DNA of 64,000 nucleotides from JBBSNV01 sp964458605 (GCA_964458605.1 CAYWLS010000001.1:310001-374000); one strand, 5' to 3'; positions 33,671 through 42,331 are shown, numbered from the stretch's first letter. Notes: a model not told the origin generated them from the sequence alone. A program made the numbers and translations.

Positions 33671-33871
33671 TCACGCAGCATGATGGTCTTGGCTTCGATT
33701 TGCGGCGCGGCGCCGCACGTAAGCGAGTTTTCCGCCGACCCGGCTGTCGATAGCGTCCTCGACCAGGCACTGTCCTGGGGCATCTTTTGCTCGGGCGTAG
33801 CGTGAATATTCAAGCGCGCCAGTCAGTACCAGTGTGAAGATCGCGCAGAGCAACCAAAAGTAGTATTTCAT
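33671..33871 (-). CDS. Possible small secreted protein
   Basis: A 66-codon minus-strand frame. Its first 20 or so residues (MKYYFWLLCAIFTLVLTGAL) look like a genuine signal peptide or membrane anchor. The rest is Arg-rich and featureless, and a shifted frame (33631-33813) could equally be the true continuation, so the gene may be broken. No clear ribosome site. It could be the remnant of another immunity-type gene in the island. Apart from this, 33604-34029 holds nothing I can support. Confidence 0.3.
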   Translation of the reverse strand: MKYYFWLLCAIFTLVLTGALEYSRYARAKDAPGQCLVEDAIDSRVGGKLAYVRRRAANRSQDHHAA

Positions 33872-34073
33872 TTAAGTATTGCTATCACGTGCCTCGAAAA
33901 CCGGCTAGATCGGCTACTTTGAGCAGCCTGCACCCCCGATTCCCTTTCAGCCCTCTTGTGAATGGCTGAATCTTGCCCACGCGGCGCGGCGAGCTTATCA
34001 CCCTTGCGATTGTCGCATCGAGCGGTGCCTAGCAGGAAGACTTCCACAACCCCAACAATTGGGTGTTCACCTG

Positions 34074-34240
34074 ATGTCCTATCCCACCATCGACCAGCCG
34101 ACCACGGATCTCGACGAGCAGGGCATGCTCTACCAGCGCGGCGACGCGCTGCTGGCGGCGGGCCACGGCGCAGGCGCTGGGCCAAGTCTATGGAGCGATG
34201 ATCGCCAATACCTGCACGAAGGCAGCGTGACCACCGCCGG
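34074..34240 (+). pseudogene. Decayed third copy (C) of the modular effector gene
   Basis: Starts MSYPTIDQPTTDLDEQG, as copy A, and is likewise preceded by codons for DFHNPNNWVF and a TGATG junction. After about 30 codons it reaches GCAGGCGCTGGG, which marks the beginning of the repeat in copies A and B, and then jumps to sequence matching copy A near 29637 (GGCCAAGTCTATGG against GGGCAGGTCTATGG). So about 510 bases of the module are missing, with small frame changes on either side. Similarity fades after the codons for YLHEGSV. Nothing of a C-terminal domain remains. Confidence 0.7.
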
Positions 34241-34247
34241 CCGCTTT

Positions 34248-34269
34248 CCCGTTCCCGGTCGGGAACGGG
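34248..34269. terminator. Strong hairpin between the effector relic and the acyl-CoA dehydrogenase gene
   Basis: CCCGTTCCC pairs perfectly with GGGAACGGG around the four-base loop GGTC; weaker GCCGGCC/GGCCGGC pairing extends the stem. It sits 40 bases past the stop of the minus-strand acyl-CoA dehydrogenase gene and could end transcription from that side. T-runs are short on both sides. Confidence 0.45.
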
Positions 34270-34308
34270 GCCGGCTGTGCCGGATCTCGCCCCGGTTGGA
34301 TGCCTTCG

Positions 34309-35430
34309 TCAGATGAAGTTGGCGGTACGGGCGATGGTGCGGAGCTGGATCTCGGTGGTGCCCTCGGTGATCGGGTAGAGCCGGGCGTCGCGGAAATAGC
34401 GCTGGATCGGCATGTCGTTGATGTAGCCGGCGCCAGCCACGATGCGCATCGCCTCGTCGGTCACGCGCACCGAAGCCTCGCTGGCCACCACCTTGGCGAT
34501 CGAAGCCTCGAGCTGGGAGGGCAGGCCGGCATCGAAGCGCAGCGCGGCGTTGCGCACCTGCAGCCTGGCGTTGCTGACGTCGATCAGCATGGTGGCCAGC
34601 TTGTTCTGGATCGCCTGGTACTGGTTGATGGTCTTGCCGAAGGTCGAGCGCATCCGGGCGTATTCCTGCGCATCCTCGAGCGCGGCGCGGGCCACGCCCA
34701 GGCTGCGTGCGGCGTGCATGATGCGGCCGTCTTCCAGCACCGACATCACGTAGTCCATGCCCCGGTTCTCCTCGCCCAGCATGGCCGATGCCGGCACCTT
34801 GCAATCGAGGAACACCGCGCCGGTTTCCATCGAGCGATGGCCGAGCTTGTCGAGCTTGACGATCTCGACGCCGGGCGTGTCGGTGTCGACGATGAAGATG
34901 CTGAGGCCCTGTCGGCGCAGCGAGCGGTTGGTATAGACCACCACCAGCATGTAATCGGAGAACGGCGCGCCCGTGATGTACATCTTCGAGGCCCGGATGT
35001 GCCAGCCATTGCCGTCGCGCGTCGCCGTGCCGTTCATGGCCAGCACATCCGATCCGGCGTTGGGCTCGGTCATGGCGAAGGCCGCCGACTTGACGCCCTG
35101 GACCGAGGGGCGGTGATAGCGCTCGATCTGCTCGCGCGTGCCATGCATCGGCAGCAGCCGGTGTCCCAGCCCGATGAAGCCGGTCGCCAGTCCCGCGCAG
35201 ACCCGGGAAAACTCCTCGATCAGGATGCATTGATAGAGCAGGCCGGCGCCGGCGCCGCCATCCTCCTCCGACGCCATCACGCCCATCAGACCGGCCTGCG
35301 CGCCCTTGGCCAGCAACTCCTTGGGATAGCGTCCGCTCTTTTCCGCCTCTTCGATCAGCGGCCGGATCTCCTTCTCCGCAAAGCGCTTGCAGGTGTCGCG
35401 GAAGGCAATTTCCTGTTCGGTCTCGAGCAT
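34309..35430 (-). CDS. Acyl-CoA dehydrogenase
   Basis: 373 residues, the usual size. FAD-binding pattern FAMTEPNAGSD lies near 118-128, KMYITGAPFSDYMLV in the beta domain, and the C-terminal TEGTTEIQ motif gives the catalytic base E356. RSTFGKTINQYQAIQ is the typical helix before it. It should introduce a 2,3-double bond into an acyl-CoA, passing electrons to ETF. The frame extends to 35502, but ATG 35430 with its AAGGGA site is the better start. It is divergent from the CoA-ligase operon across a 245-base gap with operator-like sites. AtuD-like citronellyl-CoA dehydrogenases are a possible match given the Atu-like genes nearby. Confidence 0.9.
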   Translation of the reverse strand: MLETEQEIAFRDTCKRFAEKEIRPLIEEAEKSGRYPKELLAKGAQAGLMGVMASEEDGGAGAGLLYQCILIEEFSRVCAGLATGFIGLGHRLLPMHGTREQIERYHRPSVQGVKSAAFAMTEPNAGSDVLAMNGTATRDGNGWHIRASKMYITGAPFSDYMLVVVYTNRSLRRQGLSIFIVDTDTPGVEIVKLDKLGHRSMETGAVFLDCKVPASAMLGEENRGMDYVMSVLEDGRIMHAARSLGVARAALEDAQEYARMRSTFGKTINQYQAIQNKLATMLIDVSNARLQVRNAALRFDAGLPSQLEASIAKVVASEASVRVTDEAMRIVAGAGYINDMPIQRYFRDARLYPITEGTTEIQLRTIARTANFI

Positions 35431-35465
35431 GGTTTCGTCCCTTTGTCTGCTTTGGTGCAGCGTAG

Positions 35466-35480
35466 CAATTGGATCAAGAT
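35466..35480. promoter_or_regulatory. Imperfect operator-like site in divergent promoter region
   Basis: CAATTG-GAT-CAAGAT: one half is perfect and the other matches CAA only. It is 36-50 bases upstream of the acyl-CoA dehydrogenase start on the minus strand. Further degenerate matches lie at 35508-35525. Counted only because it lies beside the clearer site at 35542. Confidence 0.35.
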
Positions 35481-35541
35481 TATCCCAATTATTTTGTGAC
35501 AATCTGGTTCATTTTGATACATTGCCTGCTAGAAACTAGGT

Positions 35542-35556
35542 CGATTGCTGCAATTT
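35542..35556. promoter_or_regulatory. ATTG-N3-CAAT operator-like site upstream of CoA ligase 1
   Basis: CGATTG-CTG-CAATTT, 120-134 bases upstream of the TTG start at 35676. It differs by one spacer base from the site before the liv operon (21150-21164). Together with 35466 it places two candidate operators in this divergent promoter region. Confidence 0.5.
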
Positions 35557-35675
35557 GGCACAGACAGACCCACGAAACAGCCGGCCCACAGGGGCCGGCA
35601 GGGCAACCGCGGCTCCGCGGCGCACCGGTCGGCCGACCGGCGCGGGAGCCAAGCGGAACGCCGGAGGAGGATGGC

Positions 35676-37292
35676 TTGATCGACAACAAGGACGACAGAG
35701 GTCGGTTCGAGGAGCTGGTCCGGTTCGAGACCACCGTCGACCGGATGTTCTCGCGCGCGGTAAGGCGCTGGCCGCAGCGCAATTTCGTCGTCGCCGACAG
35801 CCGCACCATCACCTATGGCGAGATGGACCGGCTGGTCGGGGAGGCCGCGCACGGGCTGCAGGCGCTGGGCGTCATGCCGGGCGATCGCGTCGCGGTGTGG
35901 ATGTCCAATATCTGGGAATGGATCGTCATCCAGTTCGCGGTTACCCGCATCGGCGCGGTGCTGACGCCGCTCAACACCCGCCTGCGCGTGGAAGATTTGC
36001 GCCACACCCTGCGCGACTCCGGCGCCACGGTACTGGTCACCCAGGCCGAGGCCCACGAATTCTCCTATGTCGAGGTGGTCGAGAAGATCCTGCAGGACCG
36101 CGCCAGCGTGCCGGCGCTGCGGCACGTCGTGGTGGCGCGCGGCAGGAAGGGCCTGGCCGCCCCATTCGTCGCCTGGGACGACTTCGTCGCCGGCGGCAGG
36201 AGCGACACGCGGACCTTCGCGCCGGCTACCGACGCCAGGGCGCTGGCCTACATCCTCTATACCTCCGGCACCACCTCGCTGCCCAAGGGCGTGATGCTCT
36301 CCCATGCCAGCCTGAACAATTCGCTGAACCTGGCGCACGATCTGCGCGACGGCGACGTCACCATGCTGATCTATCCGATGTTCGCCATCACCGGTTGCCA
36401 CAACGCGATGCTGCCGCTGGTGCTGGTGGGCGGCTGCGTGGTGATGCAGGAACGGTTCGACGCCGCCGAGGCGGTCGAGCTGATCGAGAAACATCGCTGC
36501 ACCGTGCTGGGCTGCATCGTCTATGTGCTGGACGACCTGGCCAAGGCGCCGGGTTTCTCGCCGCAGCGGGTTTCGACACTGCGCCTGGCCAATATCTTCC
36601 CGCGCCGGCCGCAGCACGTCGATATCCTGCGCAAATTCGGCTTCCAGGCGGCCATCACCGGCTACGGCATGACCGAGACCGCCGGCCCGGTGACCTACAT
36701 GTCCAACATGGACCCGGCCACCATGAACTGCGAAGGCCGGCCGTGGGGCGGCAACGAGGTGCGCGTGGTCGGGCCGGACGGCAAGGACGCCGGGCCGGGC
36801 GTCGAGGGCGAAATCCTGGTGCGCGGCCGTCAGGTGATGCTGGGCTATTTCGGCCTGCCCGAGGCCACCGCCAAGGCCATCGACAAGGATGGCTGGCTGC
36901 ACACCGGCGATGTCGGCCGGTTCGACGAGCACGGCTTCTTCACCTGGCTCGGCCGCTACACCGACATGTACAAATGCTCCGGCTTCAACGTCGCCTCGAT
37001 GGAAGTCGAAGCCTATCTCATCCGGCATCCGGCGGTGGCCGAAGTGGCGGTACTGGGCGTGCCCGACAAGGCCAAGGGCGAAGTCGGCGCGGCGTTCTTC
37101 GTCACCAAGCCCGGCGCCTCGCTGTCGCTCGACGAGGTGCGGCGGTTCTGCGCCGGCCAGATCGCCTCCTACAAGATTCCCGGCCACGTCTTCGTGCGCC
37201 AGGAACTGCCCAAGACGGCGAGCGGCAAGGTGCGCAAGGTCGAGCTCAAGGCCTCGGTGCTGCAACAGATCCAATCGGCGGGGAGCCACTAG
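35676..37292 (+). CDS. AMP-forming acyl-CoA ligase (paralogue 1)
   Basis: 538-residue adenylate-forming enzyme that activates a carboxylic acid to its CoA thioester with ATP. Motifs in order: YTSGTTSLPKGVMLSH (about 192-207), GYGMTET (about 330), LHTGDVGR (about 408-415), and the C-terminal catalytic Lys in KTASGKVRK (about 513-521). TTG 35676 is the start: GGAGGAGG lies five bases upstream, and the paralogue at 56582 appears to start with TTG at the matching place. The open frame to 35469 gives low-complexity sequence unlike the family. First gene of the operon ligase, acyl-CoA dehydrogenase, carboxyltransferase, Baeyer-Villiger monooxygenase. The acid is unknown. Confidence 0.9.
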   Translation: MIDNKDDRGRFEELVRFETTVDRMFSRAVRRWPQRNFVVADSRTITYGEMDRLVGEAAHGLQALGVMPGDRVAVWMSNIWEWIVIQFAVTRIGAVLTPLNTRLRVEDLRHTLRDSGATVLVTQAEAHEFSYVEVVEKILQDRASVPALRHVVVARGRKGLAAPFVAWDDFVAGGRSDTRTFAPATDARALAYILYTSGTTSLPKGVMLSHASLNNSLNLAHDLRDGDVTMLIYPMFAITGCHNAMLPLVLVGGCVVMQERFDAAEAVELIEKHRCTVLGCIVYVLDDLAKAPGFSPQRVSTLRLANIFPRRPQHVDILRKFGFQAAITGYGMTETAGPVTYMSNMDPATMNCEGRPWGGNEVRVVGPDGKDAGPGVEGEILVRGRQVMLGYFGLPEATAKAIDKDGWLHTGDVGRFDEHGFFTWLGRYTDMYKCSGFNVASMEVEAYLIRHPAVAEVAVLGVPDKAKGEVGAAFFVTKPGASLSLDEVRRFCAGQIASYKIPGHVFVRQELPKTASGKVRKVELKASVLQQIQSAGSH

Positions 37293-37297
37293 CCGCC

Positions 37298-38479
37298 ATG
37301 ACGCAATCGAAACAGGCGGACCAGGCCATGATGATGGGTAAACTCACCGAGTTCGGACAGGATGTCGTCGACGCGGCCAAGCTGGCCTACGAGCGCAAAT
37401 ATCGCGCGCTGCTGGACGACGGTTCGGCCGGGGCGATGGCCGAATTGTGCCGGCAGATGGGACGCGACGGCTTCTGCGGCATGACCCTGCCGCGCGCCTA
37501 TGGCGGCATGGAACTGCCGCTGCTGACCGTGCTGCGGGTCACCCAGGCGTTCCAGGTGTGCGACGTGCGGCTGGGCGGGCTGTCGCATTCCTTCAACACC
37601 GGGCCGATGGGCGCGGTGGTGGCGCTGGCGCCGGAGAAGCTGGCGCAGCGCTATGCCCAGGCGCTGTGCCGCGGCGAGCTGGTGATGGCGATCGGCATCT
37701 CCGAGCCGGAGGCCGGCTCGGCCGCCACCGGCATGAAGACCCGCGCCCGCATCGAGGGCGACCAGGTGGTCATCAACGGCAGCAAGATCTTCGTCAGCAA
37801 CGTCACCGAGGACGGCTGCACCTTGCTGTATTGCCGTTTCGGCACCAGCGGCACGCCCAAGGATATCGGCGCCGTGGTGGTGCCGCACGACGCGCCCGGC
37901 TTCACCAAGAGCAAGGGCACGCGCAACATGGCCGGCGACATCCAGTACGAGCTGTATTTCGACGATTGCCGGCTGCCGGCCGACCATGTCGTGGTCGACA
38001 GCAACGCCTTCGGCAAGCTGATCCGCCACTACAACGGCGAGCGGCTGGGCAGCGTGGCGCGCATGCTGGGCAATGCCGAGTTCTGCCTCGACTACGCGGT
38101 GGGCTACGTCAAGCAGCGCCGCCAGTTCGGCCGCGAGCTGGCCGAATTCCAGGGCCTGCAATGGATGATCGCCGACATGAAGGTCAAGCTCGAGGCGGCC
38201 CAGTTGCTGACCTATCGCGCCGCCGCCAACGCCCATGGCGAGGAGGCCGACGCGCTGGAGACCTCGCTGGCCAAGCTCTATGTCGGCCAGGCGGCCAAGG
38301 AGATCTGCGACGACGCACTGCAGCTCCTGGGCGGCTACGGCTACATGACCGAATACCCGATCGAGCATCGCCTGCGCGAGACGCGCGGCGGTTCGATCTA
38401 TGGCGGCACCTTGCAGATCCATCGCAACATGATCGCCGGCCATGTGCTGGGCCGTTCCAACAGCCAGTGGAAGCAATAG
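37298..38479 (+). CDS. Acyl-CoA dehydrogenase lacking the C-terminal catalytic Glu
   Basis: 393 residues with the acyl-CoA dehydrogenase fold: GISEPEAGSAATG near 135-147, INGSKIFVSNVTEDG near 160-174, and QRRQFGRELAEFQGLQW in the C-terminal bundle. The usual YEGTxEIQ is YGGTLQIH here, so the base position is Gly369. Some dehydrogenases of this kind carry the base on another helix (as isovaleryl-CoA dehydrogenase does), so activity is not ruled out. ATG 37298 is five bases after the ligase stop. It should act on the CoA ester formed by that ligase. Confidence 0.88.
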   Translation: MTQSKQADQAMMMGKLTEFGQDVVDAAKLAYERKYRALLDDGSAGAMAELCRQMGRDGFCGMTLPRAYGGMELPLLTVLRVTQAFQVCDVRLGGLSHSFNTGPMGAVVALAPEKLAQRYAQALCRGELVMAIGISEPEAGSAATGMKTRARIEGDQVVINGSKIFVSNVTEDGCTLLYCRFGTSGTPKDIGAVVVPHDAPGFTKSKGTRNMAGDIQYELYFDDCRLPADHVVVDSNAFGKLIRHYNGERLGSVARMLGNAEFCLDYAVGYVKQRRQFGRELAEFQGLQWMIADMKVKLEAAQLLTYRAAANAHGEEADALETSLAKLYVGQAAKEICDDALQLLGGYGYMTEYPIEHRLRETRGGSIYGGTLQIHRNMIAGHVLGRSNSQWKQ

Positions 38480-38517
38480 ACCGCCGGCAGGACGCGGGCG
38501 GGCAGCGGGGTAGGGCG

Positions 38518-40080
38518 ATGGCCAGTTGGGACGAGTTGCGGGCCGATCTGCAGGCGCGGCTGGACAAGGCGCGCGCCATGGGCGGGCCCGAACGAATCGC
38601 GCGCGAACATGCCCGCGGCAAGACCACGGCGCGCCAGCGCATCGACCGGCTGCTCGATGCGGGCAGCTTCGACGAATGGGGCGCGCTGGCGCACCACCAG
38701 GAAACCTCGCCCGACATGATCGACCGTTCGACGCCGGCCGACGGCCTGATCTGCGGCATGGGCACGATCGGCGGCCGCACGGTATGCGTCGCGGCCGACG
38801 ACGCCACGGTGATGGGCGGCAGCCGCGGCCTGGTGGCCGAGGTCAAGCAGTCGCATCTGCGCAACGCCGCGGTGAAGCTCGGCGTGCCGTTCGTCTGGCT
38901 GCAGGAGGCCTCGGGCGGCCGCATCCAGGAGCTGATGGGCGCCTCGTTCGTGGCGCGCACCTTCTCGACCAATTTCAGCGACCAGGCGCTGCGCATGTCG
39001 GGCTGGGTGCCGCAGGTCTCGGCGCTGCTGGGCGCCTGTTTCGGCCAGCCGGCCTTCGTCTCCGGCCTGGCCGATTTCGTGCCGATGTCGGCCGACGCTT
39101 CGGTCGGCGCCTCCGGTCCGCCGGTGGTGGCGGCGGCGATCGGCCAGAAGGTCAGCGAGCAGGAGCTGGGCGGCCCGGCCAATGCCATGGCGATCGGCCT
39201 GGCCGACGGCGTCTATGCCGACGACAAGGCGGTGATGGGCGCGATCCGCGACTATCTCGCGTTCTTCCCGGCCAATAGCGGCAGCCTGCCGCCGGCACGG
39301 CAAAGCAGCGATCCGGTCGACCGGTCGTGTCCCGAGCTCGAGACCATCGTGCCGACCGATCTGCGCCGGCCCTACGATATGCGGCGCGTGATCGACAGCA
39401 TCGTCGATCGCGACTGCAGCTTCTTCGAGATCGGTGCCGGTTGCGGTCCGCAGATGCTGGCGGGCTACGCCCGGCTGGGCGGCATGCCGGTCGGCATCCT
39501 GGCCAACCAGCCCAAGGTCCAGGCCGGCGTGATCTCGCCCGCCGCCGGCAAGAAGGCGGCGCGTTTCGTGCAACTCTGCGACGCCTACCACATTCCCATC
39601 GTGTTTCTGTCCGACACGCCCGGCTTCATGGTCGGCACCAAGGCCGAGAGCGACGGGCTGGCGATCGCCGCCGGCCGCATCCTGGCCGCGATTCTGGAAG
39701 CGACCGTGCCGACCCTGACCGTGCTGGTGCGCAAATCCTACGGGCTGGGCCATTTCGCCATGAACGGTCCGTGCATGGGACCGGACACCGTGCTGGCCTG
39801 GCCGACCGCATCGATCTCGCAGATGGGCCCCGAGCCGGCCGTCAACGTGATCTTCGGCAAACAGATCCAGGAAGCGGCCGATCCCGCCCGGCTGCGTGCC
39901 GAGCTGGTCGAGGAATTCCAGCGCGAGATCGTCCAGCCTTACAAGGCGGCCGGCACCGGCGCAGTCGACGACGTGATTGATCCGCGCGACACGCGCAAGA
40001 TGCTGTGCCGCCGCCTGACGGCGCTGGCCGCCCAGCCGGGCCGTGCGGCCGGCTTCAAGCGCCGGCTGTCGGCGCGTTGA
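38518..40080 (+). CDS. Acyl-CoA carboxylase carboxyltransferase-like (beta) subunit, paralogue 2
   Basis: 520 residues, PccB-like in size. N-half: MGGPERIAREHARGKTTARQRI, the standard opening of this family, then QEASGGRIQELMG (about 124-136). C-half: LSDTPGFMVGTKAES and KSYGLGHFAMNG with AWPTASISQMGPE. It would carboxylate, or run in reverse to decarboxylate or transcarboxylate, an acyl-CoA. ATG 38518 follows the dehydrogenase gene by 38 bases. No alpha subunit with biotin carboxylase or biotin carrier is in the window. The closest relative here is the gene at 58233, which also follows an acyl-CoA ligase. Confidence 0.85.
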   Translation: MASWDELRADLQARLDKARAMGGPERIAREHARGKTTARQRIDRLLDAGSFDEWGALAHHQETSPDMIDRSTPADGLICGMGTIGGRTVCVAADDATVMGGSRGLVAEVKQSHLRNAAVKLGVPFVWLQEASGGRIQELMGASFVARTFSTNFSDQALRMSGWVPQVSALLGACFGQPAFVSGLADFVPMSADASVGASGPPVVAAAIGQKVSEQELGGPANAMAIGLADGVYADDKAVMGAIRDYLAFFPANSGSLPPARQSSDPVDRSCPELETIVPTDLRRPYDMRRVIDSIVDRDCSFFEIGAGCGPQMLAGYARLGGMPVGILANQPKVQAGVISPAAGKKAARFVQLCDAYHIPIVFLSDTPGFMVGTKAESDGLAIAAGRILAAILEATVPTLTVLVRKSYGLGHFAMNGPCMGPDTVLAWPTASISQMGPEPAVNVIFGKQIQEAADPARLRAELVEEFQREIVQPYKAAGTGAVDDVIDPRDTRKMLCRRLTALAAQPGRAAGFKRRLSAR

Positions 40081-40090
40081 GGCGGCGCAG

Positions 40091-42019
40091 GTGACGGCGC
40101 AACGCCTGTCCCCGGCCCTGGCCAACGACCAGGCGCTGCTTGCCGCGCTGGAATCGGCCGACATCGTGCCCTTGCTGATGGCGCTGGTGCAGCTGACCGG
40201 CGATCGGGAGCTGCTCGATCGCATGCAACCCTACATCAAGGGGCCGTGGGACTTCTCCGAATCGGTCCCGGATGCGGAACGACGCGAGATCCGCCAGCGC
40301 CTGTTCGCCGCGCTGAAGGAGCGCCTGGCCGCGGGCGGCGCGCTGCCGCCGCTGCCGTCCGAAGACCTGCTGCGCCAGATGACGAGCGTGGCGGTGGGCG
40401 AGCAGGTCCCCGCCGAGTACACCGCCATGCTGCGCGAGGAGATGGCGCTGGAAGGCCACGACATGCGCGGCGTGGAGTGGCATCGCCGGCCGGACGACGG
40501 CGCGCTGCGGCGCTTCCATGTCGTGGTGATCGGCGCGGGCATGTCCGGCCTGTGCGCGGCCATCCGGCTGCGCCAGATCGGCATTCCCTTCACGGTGCTG
40601 GAAAAGAATGCCGATGTCGGCGGCACCTGGCTGGAGAATCGCTACCCGGGTTGCGGCGTCGATACGCCCAACCATTTCTATTGCTATTCCTTCGAGCCCA
40701 ATCACGACTGGTCGCATTTCTTCTCCAAGCGCGACGAGTTGTGGGCCTATTTCAGCCGCGCCGCCGATCGCCACGACATCCGCCGCGACATTCGCTTCAA
40801 CACCGAAGCGGAGCGGCTGGACTGGGACGAGAGGACGCAGCGCTGGCGCATCGTCTGCCGCGGCGCCGACGGCGCATTGCGGACCATCGAGGCCAATGCG
40901 GTTGTCACCGCCGTGGGCCAGCTCAATCGCCCCAAGATCCCCGACATTCCGGGCCTGGCCGAGTTCGATGGGCCGGTGCTGCACACCGCGCAGTGGGATC
41001 CGCGCGTTGAGGTCGCGGGCAAGCGGGTCGCCATGATCGGCACCGGCGCCAGCGGCATGCAGGTCGGCCCGGCCCTGGCGCCGCAGGTCGAGCGCCTGAC
41101 CGTCTACCAGCGCTCGCCGCACTGGGCTGCGTACAACCCGAACTATCACCGCACCGTGCCGGCCGACACCAAATGGGCGCTGGCCAACATCCCGTATTAC
41201 GCGCGCTGGTATCGCTTCCAACTGTTCTGGGGATTCGCCGACGGCATCTATCCGGCGCTGCAGGTCGACCCCGCCTGGCCCGACCAGCAGCGATCGACCA
41301 ACGCCATGAACGAGCGTTTCCGTCGCAGCATGGAGCGCCATATCCGCCACCAATTGGCCGACGCGCCGGCGCTGGTCGAGAAGTCGGTTCCGACCTATCC
41401 GCCCTACGGCAAGCGCATCCTGATCGACAATCGCTGGTACGCGATGCTCAAGCGGCCCAATGTCGATCTGGTGACCGCGGGTATCGAGCGCATCGATGGC
41501 CGGCGCATCGTGGCCCGCGACGGACAGGTGCGCGAGCACGACGTCGTCGTGCTGGCCACCGGTTTCAAGACCACGCGCATCCTGTGGCCGATCGCCATCC
41601 ATGGGCGCGACGGACGCGATCTGCAGGAGGCCTGGCACGAGGACGACCCGCGTGCCTATCTCGGCATAACGGTGCCGCACTTCCCCAACCTGTTCCTGGT
41701 ATTCGGCCCCAACACCGCGCTCGGCCATGGCGGCAGCGCGATCTTCCAGACCGAATGCCAGGTGCGCTACATCGTGCAGTGCCTGCGCGACATGGTTGAG
41801 AACGATTGGCGCTCGCTCGACTGCCGCCAGGAGGTCCACGACGCCTACAACCGCCGGGTCGATGCCGCGCTCGATGGCATGGTCTGGTCCCATTCCGCCA
41901 TGAGCAATTGGTACAAGAACAGCAAGGGGCGGGTGGTCACCAACTGGCCCTGGCGTCTGGTCGACTACTGGACCATGACCGCCCAGCCGAATTATCAGGA
42001 CTATCGCATCGACGCCTGA
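40091..42019 (+). CDS. Baeyer-Villiger monooxygenase, 4-hydroxyacetophenone monooxygenase-like
   Basis: 642-residue class B flavoprotein monooxygenase. FAD Rossmann motif GAGMSG starts at G148 and is followed by VGGTWLENRYPG. The Baeyer-Villiger fingerprint FDGPVLHTAQWD is at 292-303, and the NADPH motif GTGASG at G317. The 145-residue N-terminal extension and total size match 4-hydroxyacetophenone monooxygenase (640 residues), not the 540-residue cyclohexanone type. It should insert oxygen next to a ketone and form an ester or lactone. GTG 40091 is chosen because GAGG lies eight bases upstream; the frame opens at 40043 inside the previous gene. Last gene of its operon. Confidence 0.9.
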   Translation: MTAQRLSPALANDQALLAALESADIVPLLMALVQLTGDRELLDRMQPYIKGPWDFSESVPDAERREIRQRLFAALKERLAAGGALPPLPSEDLLRQMTSVAVGEQVPAEYTAMLREEMALEGHDMRGVEWHRRPDDGALRRFHVVVIGAGMSGLCAAIRLRQIGIPFTVLEKNADVGGTWLENRYPGCGVDTPNHFYCYSFEPNHDWSHFFSKRDELWAYFSRAADRHDIRRDIRFNTEAERLDWDERTQRWRIVCRGADGALRTIEANAVVTAVGQLNRPKIPDIPGLAEFDGPVLHTAQWDPRVEVAGKRVAMIGTGASGMQVGPALAPQVERLTVYQRSPHWAAYNPNYHRTVPADTKWALANIPYYARWYRFQLFWGFADGIYPALQVDPAWPDQQRSTNAMNERFRRSMERHIRHQLADAPALVEKSVPTYPPYGKRILIDNRWYAMLKRPNVDLVTAGIERIDGRRIVARDGQVREHDVVVLATGFKTTRILWPIAIHGRDGRDLQEAWHEDDPRAYLGITVPHFPNLFLVFGPNTALGHGGSAIFQTECQVRYIVQCLRDMVENDWRSLDCRQEVHDAYNRRVDAALDGMVWSHSAMSNWYKNSKGRVVTNWPWRLVDYWTMTAQPNYQDYRIDA

Positions 42020-42221
42020 GAATGCGCCAAATCCGGCCGGAACGGTCAGGGAGCAGCGATTTCCGCAGCCTGTCGGTTCGTATTGCGAGTACAATTTTTC
42101 TCCATTGATGCCAAACTCAGTCGATCAATTGGAGCGACAGTTCGTCGCTGAACGCGCGGAAATCCGGGGAGTTTGCGGATTGGTGCAGATGACGCAGCGT
42201 TCAAACCGGCATCGGAAGCAA

Positions 42222-42236
42222 AAATTAGGTCAATTC
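42222..42236. promoter_or_regulatory. Weak operator-like site upstream of second liv operon
   Basis: AAATTA-GGT-CAATTC has one mismatch to ATTG-N3-CAAT, 96-110 bases upstream of the binding-protein start. A second degenerate match lies at 42245-42259 (CAATTA-ATA-CATTTG). The 312-base gap 42020-42331 otherwise holds no gene; it is visibly AT-rich, as expected of a promoter. Confidence 0.3.
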
Positions 42237-42331
42237 TTGCTAGGCAATTAATACATTTGATGCTTTACTTTTTTAAACGTCCGGTTCGACCGGCCAATGA
42301 ATCCGTAATCGCTCAAAAGGGAGAAGCGCCT

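Noticed and set aside
33593..33805. Plus-strand 70-codon frame in the island
   Set aside because: No ribosome site, no recognisable features, and it overlaps the minus-strand frame with the better signal-peptide-like start.
28821..34300. A complete prophage
   Set aside because: The effector modules resemble phage virion lysozymes, but no integrase, capsid, portal, terminase, tail or attachment-site duplication is visible. At most a remnant or a domesticated gene.
35469..35675. N-terminal extension of CoA ligase 1
   Set aside because: The extra 69 residues are unlike any adenylating enzyme, overlap the promoter region and operator-like sites, and TTG 35676 has a near-ideal ribosome site.
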